Source: JBFHRE01 sp036745195 (GTDB lineage Bacteria; Actinomycetota; Acidimicrobiia; Spongiisociales; ZC4RG35). Taken from it: DNA of 37,741 bases. Shown in pieces: positions 1 through 7,454 of this stretch. The number at the start of each line of letters is the position of its first letter. The first letter of the stretch is position 1. The position numbers and the translations under genes are program-made. The DNA lies in the NCBI GenBank assembly GCA_036745195.1, contig DAIOGO010000010.1:1-37741 (forward strand), in the 5' to 3' direction. Under the pieces are notes generated by a model. It had not been told where the DNA came from, ran no database searches, and saw nothing but the letters and a program-made list of their open reading frames with translations.

Positions 1-39
1 TCGTTCATCGTTCATCGGCTACCAGCCGGGAGCCGGCTG
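1..39. repeat. Heptamer repeat plus hairpin, copy 1 (cut by window start)
   Basis: TCGTTCA occurs twice in tandem (1-14) and may continue beyond the window edge. It is followed by a GC hairpin, CAGCCGG-GAG-CCGGCTG (23-39), with a 7-bp stem and 3-base loop. The layout resembles the element at 9330-9396: tandem 7-mers containing the ACGA/TCGT core beside an AGCC-rich hairpin. It lies just upstream of the MFS gene. Function is unknown; it may be a lineage-specific intergenic repeat or a transcription barrier. Confidence 0.55.
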
Positions 40-54
40 AGGGACTGGCTCGCC

Positions 55-60
55 TACCCT
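55..60 (+). promoter_or_regulatory. Putative -10 element of the MFS gene (leaderless start)
   Basis: TACCCT matches the TAnnnT -10 core and ends 8 bases before the GTG start at 69. Transcription would begin at or next to the start codon. No Shine-Dalgarno sequence is evident. The call rests on the same arrangement at seven other first genes in this window. Confidence 0.4.
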
Positions 61-68
61 GCCGCCAC

Positions 69-1286
69 GTGAACAGCCGATTGCAGTCGCTCTTTCCTTT
101 CCGGCTCCTGTCCGGGGAGGACAAGAAGCTGCTGATGGTGGTGGGCGGAATCGGGGTGCTGCAGGGCTATTCGCAGGCCCATCTCTCGGCTTTGGTCCCC
201 TTCACCCGGGCGGCGCTGGCGGTGAGCGAAGGGGGGATGAGCGCCATCCTCTCGATCACCCGCCTGGCGTCTCTCGGTGCCATTGTCTTCTCGTTGTGGG
301 GTGATCGCACCGGCCGCCGGAGGCCCTACCTGGCGGCGATCCTGCTCCTCATCGCCTCCACCACCCTCACCGCCGCCACCCGGTCGGCAGCCGAGTTCAC
401 CGTGCTGCAGTCGCTCGGGAGGGTCGCCTCGGCGGCGGTCGGCACCCTCGGGGCGGTGCTGGTGGCGGAATCGATCACCCCCCGCTTCCGCGCCTTCGGG
501 ATCGGCGTATTCGCCGCCGCCGCCAGCTTCGGTGCGGGGGGCGGCCAGCTGATGTTGCTGGTCGCAGACAACGGTCCCCAGGCGTGGCGTATCCCCTTTG
601 CCGCCACCGCAGTGGGAGTGATCGCGCTGCCCTGGTTCTGGAGATTGACCGAGTCCCCGCTGGCGGTCAGACAGAAGAGCGTCCCGGTGGCGATTCTCCT
701 CCGCGGGCGGCTGGCGAGGCGGTTCTGGATCTCCGGTGTCGCCGCCCTGATGGCCGCCGCCCTCCCCGCGGTCTCCATCGCCTTCGTGAACGAACGTCTT
801 ATCAATGGACTTGGCCTCGCCACCGGCATGGTGGTGACCATCGGGTTGCTGGGTGGAACCGTCGGCGGCCTGGGATTCTGGATCGGGGGGAGGGTGGCCG
901 ATGTATGGGGACGGCGAGGCGCCACGGCAGCCGCCCTGGGTGCGGCCGGCCTCGGTGGGGTCTGGCTGTACTCGGTGACATCGGTCGGACAGATCGCGGC
1001 GGCGATCGCTCTCGGGTCCTTCGGCAGCTTTGCCTACCTCCCGGCCGCCTCGGCCCATCGCGCCGAACTCTTCCCCAACGAGAACCGGAGCACGGCAGCC
1101 GCCATGGGCGCCTATCTGGCGACGTTGGGGTCGGCGCTGGCCCTCTTCGCCGGCGGGCTCATCATCGACCGGATCGGCCTCAGCGCCACCGTCTACCTGA
1201 TGACGGTCCCGACGGTTGTCGCCATCGGGCTCACCCTGCTGCTGCCCGAAACGAGGGATCAGCCGCTGAGCGGGTTGGCGGCGTAG
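69..1286 (+). CDS. MFS transporter
   Basis: A 405-aa integral membrane protein of the major facilitator superfamily, expected in the cytoplasmic membrane as a proton-coupled exporter or importer; the substrate cannot be read from sequence. Long hydrophobic segments run through the whole protein. The loop GDRTGRRRP near residue 80 is the MFS motif A (GxxxDRxGRRR) between helices 2 and 3. A shorter related loop, GRVADVWGRRG, follows in the second half, fitting the two six-helix halves. The GTG start is supported by a -10-like TACCCT 8 bases upstream and the absence of a better start. Its last 28 bases overlap the convergent MATE gene. No operon partner is visible on this strand. Confidence 0.85.
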   Translation: MNSRLQSLFPFRLLSGEDKKLLMVVGGIGVLQGYSQAHLSALVPFTRAALAVSEGGMSAILSITRLASLGAIVFSLWGDRTGRRRPYLAAILLLIASTTLTAATRSAAEFTVLQSLGRVASAAVGTLGAVLVAESITPRFRAFGIGVFAAAASFGAGGGQLMLLVADNGPQAWRIPFAATAVGVIALPWFWRLTESPLAVRQKSVPVAILLRGRLARRFWISGVAALMAAALPAVSIAFVNERLINGLGLATGMVVTIGLLGGTVGGLGFWIGGRVADVWGRRGATAAALGAAGLGGVWLYSVTSVGQIAAAIALGSFGSFAYLPAASAHRAELFPNENRSTAAAMGAYLATLGSALALFAGGLIIDRIGLSATVYLMTVPTVVAIGLTLLLPETRDQPLSGLAA

Positions 1287-2554
1287 GCCCGCCCCAGAAC
1301 TGCCAGCCGGGCCAGCACCATCGCAGTGATCGCCCACCACACCCCGGCCAGGCCGAGGTCGAGCCCGAGCGTGACACCCAGCACGACGAGGACAGCCAGA
1401 GAGCCGGCGAATGTGGACCGGGCCAGAAGGCGTACGGACAGGGTCCCGATGAACACCCCGTCGAGCACGAACAGCACCGCCGCCGCCGGTTGCATGAGAG
1501 CGGCGATCGGGGCGACCTCGGCGATCGAGGCACGCACTGCCCGGTCGGCGGTGAAGGCCACCCCCAACCACTCCCGGCCGAGGAACACCGCCACCCCCAG
1601 CGCCACCCCCAACCAGCCACCCCAGCGGAGAAGCCGCCCGGTCAGCGCTTTCGCCTCGTGACGGGCTCCCGCCCCGAGCAAGGACGCCACCAGCGTCTGA
1701 GCGGCGATGGCGATGGCGTCGACGATCATGGCCAGCAGGAACCAGACCTGACTGAGCACCTGATGGGCGGCGACCTGGCGGGTTCCGACTCGGGCCGCCA
1801 CCGCCGTCGCCGCCGTCAGTGACCCGACCAGCAAGCCCGTCCGGACGATCAGGAGCCAGCCGGTTCGAAGGAAGGGAACGAGTCCCGACAGCGTCGCCCG
1901 CTCGACCGGCCACTGCTCCCGCCCGGCCCGAACTCGGAGGAGAGTGAGGAACAGAGCGGCCCCCAGCCACTGGGCGGCCATGCTCGCCCAGGCCGCCCCT
2001 TCGATCCCGAGGCCTGCGACGAAGATCAGGATGGGGTCGAGCACCAAGTTCACCAGGTTCACCGCCAGCGCCACCAGCAACGGGGTCCTGGTGTCTTCGA
2101 AGCCGCGGTAGGCGCCGTTGGAGGCGGTGATCAACAACACCGCCGGAAGCCCGAGAGCCCGGATCCTCAGATAGGACACGGCCGGCTCGACCACCTCGGG
2201 CGCGGCCTGCATCCCCGTCACCAGCAGCCGGGCCCCGATCACCAGGACCGCGGTCAGCGCAACTCCGATGATCACTGCCAGCACCATCGCCCGCTGCACG
2301 ATTCGACCTGCTTCGTCGAACCTCCCCGCCCCCCTCGCCCCCGCCACCATCGGGGTGGTGGCGTACGCGAGGAAGTTGAACAGCACGAAGGCAAACCCGA
2401 AAATGGCCGAGTCGACACCGAGGGCGGCGAGTTCCGTCGTCCCCAACCGGCCGACGAAGGCGGTGTCCACCAGCGACAGCAGCGGATCGGCGGCGAGGGT
2501 GCCCAGGGCCGGGATAGCCACCCGCAGGATCCTCCGGGTGGGGACTCCGCTCAC
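1259..2554 (-). CDS. MATE family multidrug/metabolite exporter (DinF-like)
   Basis: About 431 aa with twelve hydrophobic segments and the MATE pattern. The N-terminal half opens with RILRVAIPALGTLAADPLLSL and VDTAFVGRLGTTELAALG. The second half repeats the fold, with AARVGTRQVAAHQVL. MATE proteins export organic cations or metabolites using a Na+ or H+ gradient; DinF-like members are the closest in feel, but the substrate is not predictable. I chose the GTG at 2554 because it overlaps the stop of the upstream nth gene as GTGA, a coupling arrangement used repeatedly in this window. An ATG at 2578 would add eight residues. It is probably co-transcribed with nth. The 3' end overlaps the convergent MFS gene by 28 bases. 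Confidence 0.85.
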   Translation of the reverse strand: MSGVPTRRILRVAIPALGTLAADPLLSLVDTAFVGRLGTTELAALGVDSAIFGFAFVLFNFLAYATTPMVAGARGAGRFDEAGRIVQRAMVLAVIIGVALTAVLVIGARLLVTGMQAAPEVVEPAVSYLRIRALGLPAVLLITASNGAYRGFEDTRTPLLVALAVNLVNLVLDPILIFVAGLGIEGAAWASMAAQWLGAALFLTLLRVRAGREQWPVERATLSGLVPFLRTGWLLIVRTGLLVGSLTAATAVAARVGTRQVAAHQVLSQVWFLLAMIVDAIAIAAQTLVASLLGAGARHEAKALTGRLLRWGGWLGVALGVAVFLGREWLGVAFTADRAVRASIAEVAPIAALMQPAAAVLFVLDGVFIGTLSVRLLARSTFAGSLAVLVVLGVTLGLDLGLAGVWWAITAMVLARLAVLGRAYAANPLSG

Positions 2555-3222
2555 ACCGTCTTCCCGGGGAATGGGCATATCGGTCGCAGCTCGCAGTCCG
2601 GGCAGCGGGGCCGGCGGGCATCACACACGTCCCGACCGAACTGGATCATCCGCATCGACAAGCCCGACCATCGATCCGGCGGGAAGACGGCTTTGAGATC
2701 CTGCTCGATCTTGACCGGATCCTGGGAGCGGGTGAGCCCGAGCCGGTTGGCGACCCGGCGAACGTGGGTGTCCACCGCGATCGCCGGTTTCCCCCAGGCT
2801 TCGGCGAGGACCACCGAGGCGGTCTTGCGGCCGACACCTTTGAGCGTCACCAACTCCTCGATCGTGCTCGGAACGACGCCGTCGAATCGCTCCAGCAGGT
2901 CGGCGGCCAGCTCGATGACGGCGGCCGACTTCTGCCGGTAGAAGCCGGTCGAGAACACGATCCCTTCCACCTCCGACCGCTCCGCCCCGGCCAGATCGAC
3001 CGGTGTCGGATAGCGCGAGAACAGGACCGGAGTCACCCGGTTCACGTTGTCGTCGGTCGTCTGCGCAGAGAGAACGGTCGAGACGAGGAGCTGCCACGGG
3101 TCGGTGAAGTCGAGGGCGGTGGCGATGGTCGGGTACCGCCTCCGCAACCGATTCCAGATCGCCCTGGCTTGGCCCTTGTCGGCCGGGCTCGGCGTGGTGC
3201 CGTCGGATCGGGTGATGGCCAT
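2551..3222 (-). CDS. nth: Endonuclease III (DNA glycosylase/AP lyase)
   Basis: A 223-aa base-excision repair enzyme that removes oxidised pyrimidines and nicks the abasic site. The helix-hairpin-helix LKGVGRKTA carries the catalytic lysine (K133). The catalytic aspartate is D151 in VDTHVRRVANRLGL. A C-terminal [4Fe-4S] loop is intact as C200-x6-C207-x2-C210-x5-C216. The length fits the family (about 210-225 aa) with the ATG at 3222. A longer frame with an ATG at 3324 would collide with the divergent xpt start and add a low-complexity tail, so I rejected it. A -10-like TACACT lies 10 bases upstream of the ATG. The MATE gene follows with a 4-base overlap. Confidence 0.95.
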   Translation of the reverse strand: MAITRSDGTTPSPADKGQARAIWNRLRRRYPTIATALDFTDPWQLLVSTVLSAQTTDDNVNRVTPVLFSRYPTPVDLAGAERSEVEGIVFSTGFYRQKSAAVIELAADLLERFDGVVPSTIEELVTLKGVGRKTASVVLAEAWGKPAIAVDTHVRRVANRLGLTRSQDPVKIEQDLKAVFPPDRWSGLSMRMIQFGRDVCDARRPRCPDCELRPICPFPGKTV

Positions 3223-3308
3223 TCGGGCCGGGAGTGTATCCAGGGGGGAACCGGACGGAAGGGCGCCGGCGGCGGGGCCGGCCCCGATCCGGACTGGCGG
3301 CCGCTGGG

Positions 3309-3314
3309 TAGGCT
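3309..3314 (+). promoter_or_regulatory. Putative -10 element of xpt (leaderless start)
   Basis: TAGGCT fits the TAnnnT core and ends 8 bases before the xpt ATG at 3323. It lies in the 100-base divergent spacer between nth and xpt. No clear -35 element or Shine-Dalgarno sequence accompanies it. Confidence 0.4.
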
Positions 3315-3322
3315 GGGTGGCC

Positions 3323-3880
3323 ATGAGCACACTCCTCAAACAGGCCATCCTGACCAGGGCCAGGGTGGAAGGCGAGATCGTGCTGGTGGACGAGTTCCTC
3401 AACCACCGGGTCGAGCCGGAACTGGTAGACGAGGTGGGACGGTTTCTCGCCGCTGCCCTCGGCCCCTGTCAGGCGATCGTGACATCGGAGGCGTCGGGAA
3501 TCGCTCCCGCCTATGCAGCGGCCAGGGCCCTGGGCGTCGACATGGTCTTTGCCAAGAAACGGCCGGAGCCGCCAACGGGCAGCCTCAGCCGCCGGATCGT
3601 GTCACCCACCAAGGGCGACACCACCTGGCTGGCGCTGACCCCACGGGCGATCGCCGGGTTGGGGAGGGTGGCGATCGTCGACGACTTCCTGTGGGGTGGG
3701 CGAACCGCCCTCGCCCTCGTCGAGATGTTGCGCGAGGCCGGCGTCGAGGTGAAAGCCGCCGGGTTCTGCGTGGAGAAGACCTTCGGGAACGGACGGGCGT
3801 TGCTGGAGGCGGCCGGCGTCGAGGTGGTGTCGGCGGCGGTGATCACAGGCATCGAGGGGGGCCGGCCGGTTGTCGCCTGA
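3323..3880 (+). CDS. xpt: Xanthine phosphoribosyltransferase-like purine salvage enzyme
   Basis: A 185-aa type I phosphoribosyltransferase that transfers ribose 5-phosphate from PRPP to a purine base. The overall pattern follows Bacillus Xpt: the N-terminal LLKQAI...VLVDEFLNHRVEPEL, the base-side SEASGIAPA around residue 55-62, and the PRPP-binding loop VAIVDDFLWGGRTA at 116-129. The tail EKTFGNGRALLEAAGVEV also matches. The length is close to the family's roughly 190 aa. Xanthine is the most likely base, but a closely related adenine- or regulator-type PRT (PurR-like fold) cannot be excluded. The thioesterase gene starts inside its last codons, so the two are likely co-expressed. No purine riboswitch is visible upstream; only 100 bases separate it from nth. 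Confidence 0.85.
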   Translation: MSTLLKQAILTRARVEGEIVLVDEFLNHRVEPELVDEVGRFLAAALGPCQAIVTSEASGIAPAYAAARALGVDMVFAKKRPEPPTGSLSRRIVSPTKGDTTWLALTPRAIAGLGRVAIVDDFLWGGRTALALVEMLREAGVEVKAAGFCVEKTFGNGRALLEAAGVEVVSAAVITGIEGGRPVVA

Positions 3881-4316
3881 GGTCGCCGCCACAGTCGATC
3901 GTGTTCGCAAGGCCTACGGCGACCACTGTTTCGCCTGTGGGCCGAGCAATCCCGGCGGGCTCCACATCGAGTTCCTCGAGCTGGAAGACGACGGAACGGT
4001 GACGGCGCGCTTCGAGGCCCGACCCGAGTTCCGGGGTGCGCTGGAGACCTTGCACGGCGGGATCGCCGCCACGGCTCTCGACGAACTCCTGGTCTGGGCA
4101 GGAATCCTGGGCGAAGGGGTCATGACGGTCACCGGCACCCTCGATCTCCGCTACCGGCGCCCACTGGCCGTCGGTGGTCACATCCAGGGAAGCGCCCGGG
4201 TGCTGGAACGGCAAGGGCGACGGCTGAGGGTGTCGGGGGCATTGACCCTCGATGGTCGCCCGGCGGTGGAGGGTACCGGTCTCTACCTGGTGACCGCCGA
4301 AGTTTCCAGCCTCTGA
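3870..4316 (+). CDS. PaaI-type hotdog-fold thioesterase
   Basis: A 148-aa protein of the 4HBT/PaaI thioesterase superfamily, expected to hydrolyse an acyl-CoA or acyl-ACP thioester in the cytosol. The hotdog core has LHGGIAATALDELL (residues 61-74), with the HGG turn and the D71/E72 acidic pair near the usual catalytic position. The short N-terminal HCFACGPSNPGGLH (19-32) is typical of a PaaI subgroup. The only usable start is a TTG at 3870, which overlaps xpt by 11 bases; no in-frame ATG or GTG lies nearby downstream. A G-rich stretch precedes it. The substrate is unknown. Linkage to xpt suggests co-expression rather than a shared pathway. Confidence 0.8.
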   Translation: MSPEVAATVDRVRKAYGDHCFACGPSNPGGLHIEFLELEDDGTVTARFEARPEFRGALETLHGGIAATALDELLVWAGILGEGVMTVTGTLDLRYRRPLAVGGHIQGSARVLERQGRRLRVSGALTLDGRPAVEGTGLYLVTAEVSSL

Positions 4317-4345
4317 GCTCCGCCCGGGGCAACCGCCCCCACTGG

Positions 4346-4351
4346 TAGCGT
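4346..4351 (+). promoter_or_regulatory. Putative -10 element of the EamA gene (near-leaderless start)
   Basis: TAGCGT fits TAnnnT and ends 9 bases before the ATG at 4361, in the 44-base gap after the thioesterase gene. It suggests the permease has its own, nearly leaderless transcript. Confidence 0.35.
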
Positions 4352-4360
4352 CGCGAAGCG

Positions 4361-5239
4361 ATGCGCCACGACCGATCCGCCCTAGCCGCCCTCGCCGTCG
4401 CCGCCGTCCTCTACGGGTTGACCTTTGTCGTCATCAAAGACGCGGTGGCCGGCTTCCCACCGCTGGCGTTCGTCGCGTGGCGGTTTGCCATCGGCGGCGG
4501 GGCGCTGGCGGTGCTGGCCTTCCCGGGCCGATCCGATGTCTGGCGGGACGCCCTCATCGCCGGGTCGATCCTGTTCGCCGGATTCGCGTTGCAGACCATC
4601 GGGCTGACCACCACCGGGGCGGCCAACTCGGCGCTGCTCACCGGTCTGTACGTGGTGTTCACCCCGCTCATCCTCGCCATCGGTCGCCGCAAGACCCCCC
4701 CTCCCCTGGTGACCATCGGGGTGGTGGTGGCGTTCACGGGGATCGCCCTGCTCACGGCCACCAACGGACTGAGGCTGGTAGCGGGCGATGCACTCACCCT
4801 CGGCTGCGCAGTGGCGTTCGCCGCCCATGTCGCCTTTCTGTCCAGGGCCGTTCACCGCCACGCCATCGTCCCTTTCACCGCCGCCCAACTGCTGGTCACC
4901 GCCGCCCTGGCGGGTCTCGCCTCGCTCCTCTTCGAGCAACCCGGGCTTCCCGGCCGGGCCGAACTCCCCGCCCTCCTGCTCACCGGGCTCGCCGCCAGCG
5001 CACTGGCCTTCCTGCTCCAGATCTGGGCGCAGACCAGGGTGGATGCCACCCGGGCAGTGATCGTGCTCAGCCTGGAGCCGGTGTTCGGGGTGATCGGCGG
5101 GATCCTGCTGCTGGGCGAGCGGCTCACGATCCGGGGGTGGCTGGGAGCCGGGCTGGTACTGGCGGCGATCCAGATCGTGCTCTCCCGGGGCGAGGAGCCC
5201 CAAACCCTCGAGGCCGAACTCGTCCGTCCGGGCGCCTGA
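4361..5239 (+). CDS. EamA/DMT superfamily permease
   Basis: A 292-aa membrane protein with ten hydrophobic segments arranged as two EamA (DUF6) repeats. The first repeat holds LYGLTFVVIKDAVAGFPPLAFVAWR. The second ends in the characteristic VIVLSLEPVFGVIGGILLLGERLT, followed by a last helix. Members of the drug/metabolite transporter superfamily usually export metabolites or amino acids; the substrate is not predictable here. The start is supported by codon position and the TAGCGT element 9 bases upstream. The gene ends 3 bases from the end of the convergent small membrane protein gene, with no room for a separate terminator. Confidence 0.88.
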   Translation: MRHDRSALAALAVAAVLYGLTFVVIKDAVAGFPPLAFVAWRFAIGGGALAVLAFPGRSDVWRDALIAGSILFAGFALQTIGLTTTGAANSALLTGLYVVFTPLILAIGRRKTPPPLVTIGVVVAFTGIALLTATNGLRLVAGDALTLGCAVAFAAHVAFLSRAVHRHAIVPFTAAQLLVTAALAGLASLLFEQPGLPGRAELPALLLTGLAASALAFLLQIWAQTRVDATRAVIVLSLEPVFGVIGGILLLGERLTIRGWLGAGLVLAAIQIVLSRGEEPQTLEAELVRPGA

Positions 5240-5242
5240 ACC

Positions 5243-5524
5243 TCAGTGGCCGACGGTCGGGCGCCGGGTTCGGCCCTGTTTCTCGAGATGGGTGGCCACC
5301 CGCAGCCCCCCGAGAACCGAGAAAAGCCCCAGGGTGAGCATGATGGTCAGCTCCGGCGCCGCCGTGTAGGGGTTGCGGCAGGTGCGGACACCGTCGGGAC
5401 ACAACCCGAAACCGGTTCCGCCATCGGCCAGGTCGAGGAGGACGAAGAGCGGGAAGGCGGCCAGGAGCACCGCCAGCAGCGTCAGCACGAGCCGGGCCAG
5501 CCGAATAGCGGTGCGTTGATCCAC
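5243..5524 (-). CDS. Small two-helix membrane protein, function unknown
   Basis: About 93 aa with the GTG start at 5524. Two hydrophobic segments are visible: LARLVLTLLAVLLAAFPLFVLL near the N terminus and LTIMLTLGLFSVLGGLRVA near residues 60-78. Between them a loop of about 30 residues contains two cysteines (GLCPDG and RTCRNP), which could form a disulphide if extracytoplasmic. I do not recognise a family. The start at 5524 is preferred because a -10-like TATCCT lies 7 bases upstream. An ATG at 5590 would add 22 residues but would overlap the divergent ThyX-like start at 5584. It is convergent with the EamA gene. Confidence 0.6.
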   Translation of the reverse strand: MDQRTAIRLARLVLTLLAVLLAAFPLFVLLDLADGGTGFGLCPDGVRTCRNPYTAAPELTIMLTLGLFSVLGGLRVATHLEKQGRTRRPTVGH

Positions 5525-5531
5525 CGGGCTG

Positions 5532-5537
5532 AGGATA
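5532..5537 (-). promoter_or_regulatory. Putative -10 element of the small membrane protein gene (leaderless start)
   Basis: On the minus strand TATCCT lies 7 bases upstream of the GTG at 5524. This mirrors the TACAAT-7-GTG arrangement of the divergent gene at 5584, so the two leaderless promoters would lie back to back within 61 bases. Confidence 0.4.
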
Positions 5538-5570
5538 ATCCGAGGAGGCGGCAGCTCCCGTCGCCGGGCA

Positions 5571-5576
5571 TACAAT
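5571..5576 (+). promoter_or_regulatory. Putative -10 element of the ThyX-like gene (leaderless start)
   Basis: TACAAT matches the TATAAT consensus at five of six positions and ends exactly 7 bases before the GTG at 5584. The expected transcription start is therefore the first base of the start codon. No Shine-Dalgarno sequence is present. This is the best example of the leaderless pattern in the window. Confidence 0.55.
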
Positions 5577-5583
5577 CGGCGTT

Positions 5584-7206
5584 GTGACATATCACCGAGA
5601 GGCCTTCACCGTCGCGGAAGAGACGGTCCTGTCCCGCTTCTTCACCAACACCGACCTCCCGGTGTTTGCCCTTATCAACCTGCCCGAGGTGGTGAAAGGT
5701 GCCCTCTTCGCCCGCTACTCCCGCTCGGCCAAGTCGATCCGTCGGTTGTTCCTCGACGAGTTCATCGCCGATCCGGACACCGGGATCGCGGCGATGGCCG
5801 AGCAATTGGGGGCGGAGGATCCCCTGATCGACCTGCGCAAGGCCGAGCAGCTCTACCAGCGGGTGTTCTTCGAGTACGGCGACGACTCCGTTGCGCAACT
5901 GGGAGGAACCCACCTTGCCTGCGAGCAGGCATCGAACGTTCTCACCAAGGTCCTCGAGTGGGGCAGGCTGGCCGCCTACCTCGAACAGAGCACCCGCTAC
6001 ATCGCCTACGACTCCAAGCTCGGTGAGCGGTACCGGTATCTGGTCCCGGCCGAGATCGAGGGCTCGCACCTCCACACCGCCTACCTCGGGTTCATGGATC
6101 GGATCTTCGACGCCTACTCGGGCCTGGTGGCCGACATGAAGATCCGGTACGAGAAGCGGTTCCCTCGTGAGGAAGGCGACACTCAGGCGGTGTGGAATGC
6201 CACCATCCGGGCCAAGGCGTGCGACGCCGCCCGGGGCCTTCTCCCCGCCTCCACCCTGTCCAACGTCGGGATCTACGGGTCCGGGCAGGCCTACGAGATG
6301 GCGCTGATGCGAATGCAGGCCCACCCGCTCGACGAGGTACGGCATTACGGGTCGATGATGCTGGGGGAACTACGGAAAGTCATCCCGTCCTTCCTCACCA
6401 GAGTCGATCGACCCGACCGGGGAGTGGCTGCGTCGGCTTACCTCGCCTCCCTCGCCGCCGGCCTGGAAGAAGCGGCCGAAGAGCTCGACCTCGCTCCCAG
6501 CCCGCAGGAATGGAGCGTGACCCTCACTGATTGGGATCCGGAGGCGGAGACCAAGATCGCCGCCGCCGCCCTGTACCCCCACGTCCAGCTCTCGGACTCA
6601 TTCGTGCTGGAGCGAGTCGAAGACATGTCGGAAGGCGAGCGGGCTCGCCTGCTCAAGCTGGCCATCGGGGAACGAGGCAACCGCCGCCACAAGCCAGGAC
6701 GGGCATTCGAGCGGACCTCCTATCGCTTCGACATCGTCTGCGACTTCGGGGCGTTTCGAGATCTCCAGCGCCATCGGATGCTCACGCTCGACTGGCAGCG
6801 GTTCTCGACCCGGCTCGGGTTCGACCTTCCCGAGGACATCGTCGATGCCGGCTTCGGCCCACTCTGGAGTGAACTGACGGCCGAAGCTGCCTCGCTGTAC
6901 GAGGACACCCGTCGCACCGTCGGGCCCGACGTGGCCCAGTACGTGGTGCCGCTGGCGGCCAACGTTCGCTTCTCGATGGAGCTGAACCCGAGAGAGGCCT
7001 TCCATCTCCTCGAGTTGCGCAGCCAGCCGGCCGGACACCTGGCCTATCGCCGGGTAGCCCAGGAGATGCACCGCCAGATCGCCGAGGTCGCCGGTCATCG
7101 CTTGATCGCCGGGGCGATGTCGTTCGTCGATCATGGTTCGGTCGAACTCGAACGCCTCGAATCGGAGCGTCGATCCGAACAGAGGCGGGCGGCCGCCCAG
7201 CCCTGA
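5584..7206 (+). CDS. Tandem ThyX-like (FAD-dependent thymidylate synthase-like) protein
   Basis: A 540-aa protein, about twice the length of a normal ThyX. It reads as two ThyX-like domains. Domain 1 (about 20-275) has YGDDSVAQLGGTHLACE (98-114), the motif region EWGRLAAYLEQSTRY (125-139) and ARGLLPAS (216-223). Domain 2 (about 325-515) has RHKPGRAFERTSYRF (368-382), QRHRMLTLDWQRFSTR (395-410), and a C-terminal helix region NVRFSMELNPREAFHLLELRS. The canonical ThyX signature is RHR-x7-S. Domain 1 keeps R128-x7-S136 and EQSTRY but has WGR for RHR. Domain 2 keeps R396-H397-R398 but has R406 where the serine should be. Two-domain proteins of this kind are, as I recall, often annotated as FAD-dependent thymidylate synthase. 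Whether it makes dTMP is uncertain. It is followed 37 bases later by the 69-aa gene and the Get3-like pair. Confidence 0.75.
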   Translation: MTYHREAFTVAEETVLSRFFTNTDLPVFALINLPEVVKGALFARYSRSAKSIRRLFLDEFIADPDTGIAAMAEQLGAEDPLIDLRKAEQLYQRVFFEYGDDSVAQLGGTHLACEQASNVLTKVLEWGRLAAYLEQSTRYIAYDSKLGERYRYLVPAEIEGSHLHTAYLGFMDRIFDAYSGLVADMKIRYEKRFPREEGDTQAVWNATIRAKACDAARGLLPASTLSNVGIYGSGQAYEMALMRMQAHPLDEVRHYGSMMLGELRKVIPSFLTRVDRPDRGVAASAYLASLAAGLEEAAEELDLAPSPQEWSVTLTDWDPEAETKIAAAALYPHVQLSDSFVLERVEDMSEGERARLLKLAIGERGNRRHKPGRAFERTSYRFDIVCDFGAFRDLQRHRMLTLDWQRFSTRLGFDLPEDIVDAGFGPLWSELTAEAASLYEDTRRTVGPDVAQYVVPLAANVRFSMELNPREAFHLLELRSQPAGHLAYRRVAQEMHRQIAEVAGHRLIAGAMSFVDHGSVELERLESERRSEQRRAAAQP

Positions 7207-7230
7207 AGCTGCGCTCCGGTCAGAGCCGCC

Positions 7231-7236
7231 TACCAT
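7231..7236 (+). promoter_or_regulatory. Putative -10 element of the 69-aa gene (leaderless start)
   Basis: TACCAT fits TAnnnT and ends 7 bases before the ATG at 7244, in the 37-base gap after the ThyX-like gene. It may drive the small gene and the two ATPases separately from the gene upstream. Confidence 0.4.
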
Positions 7237-7243
7237 TCGGGTC

Positions 7244-7453
7244 ATGGCCGAATTCGATGTCGACTCGTTCATTGCCCGGTTCCGGGAGAGGGCCGAGGCG
7301 GTCCGCACCAGGCCGCTCCCACCGGTGGCCGGCGACGAGCGGCGCAAACTCATCCAGCAAGCCGAGATCGACTTCATGGACTACAGCATCGTGGGGAATG
7401 CCACCTGGAGCGTCGAGGGTGACCACCTCGTGATCCGGCTTCCCCTCGCCTGA
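7244..7453 (+). CDS. 69-aa conserved-looking small protein upstream of the Get3-like ATPases
   Basis: A soluble, mostly charged small protein. The N-terminal half is helical in character (DVDSFIARFRERAEAVRT, residues 4-21). A second helix-like stretch, DERRKLIQQAEIDFMDYSI, leads into a short beta-like end (ATWSVEGDHLVIRLPL). I do not recognise a family. It has a plausible start (TACCAT 7 bases upstream of ATG) and normal codon usage for the window. It ends one base before the first Get3-like ATPase gene, so it is very likely co-transcribed with that pair. A role as a partner or regulator of the ATPases is inference from position only. Confidence 0.65.
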   Translation: MAEFDVDSFIARFRERAEAVRTRPLPPVAGDERRKLIQQAEIDFMDYSIVGNATWSVEGDHLVIRLPLA

Positions 7454-7454
7454 C

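Noticed and set aside
54..2624. An 856-codon open frame on the minus strand across the MFS and MATE genes
   Set aside because: Its translation is arginine/glycine/proline-rich without any domain. It is a shadow frame produced by high GC in the third codon positions of the real genes.
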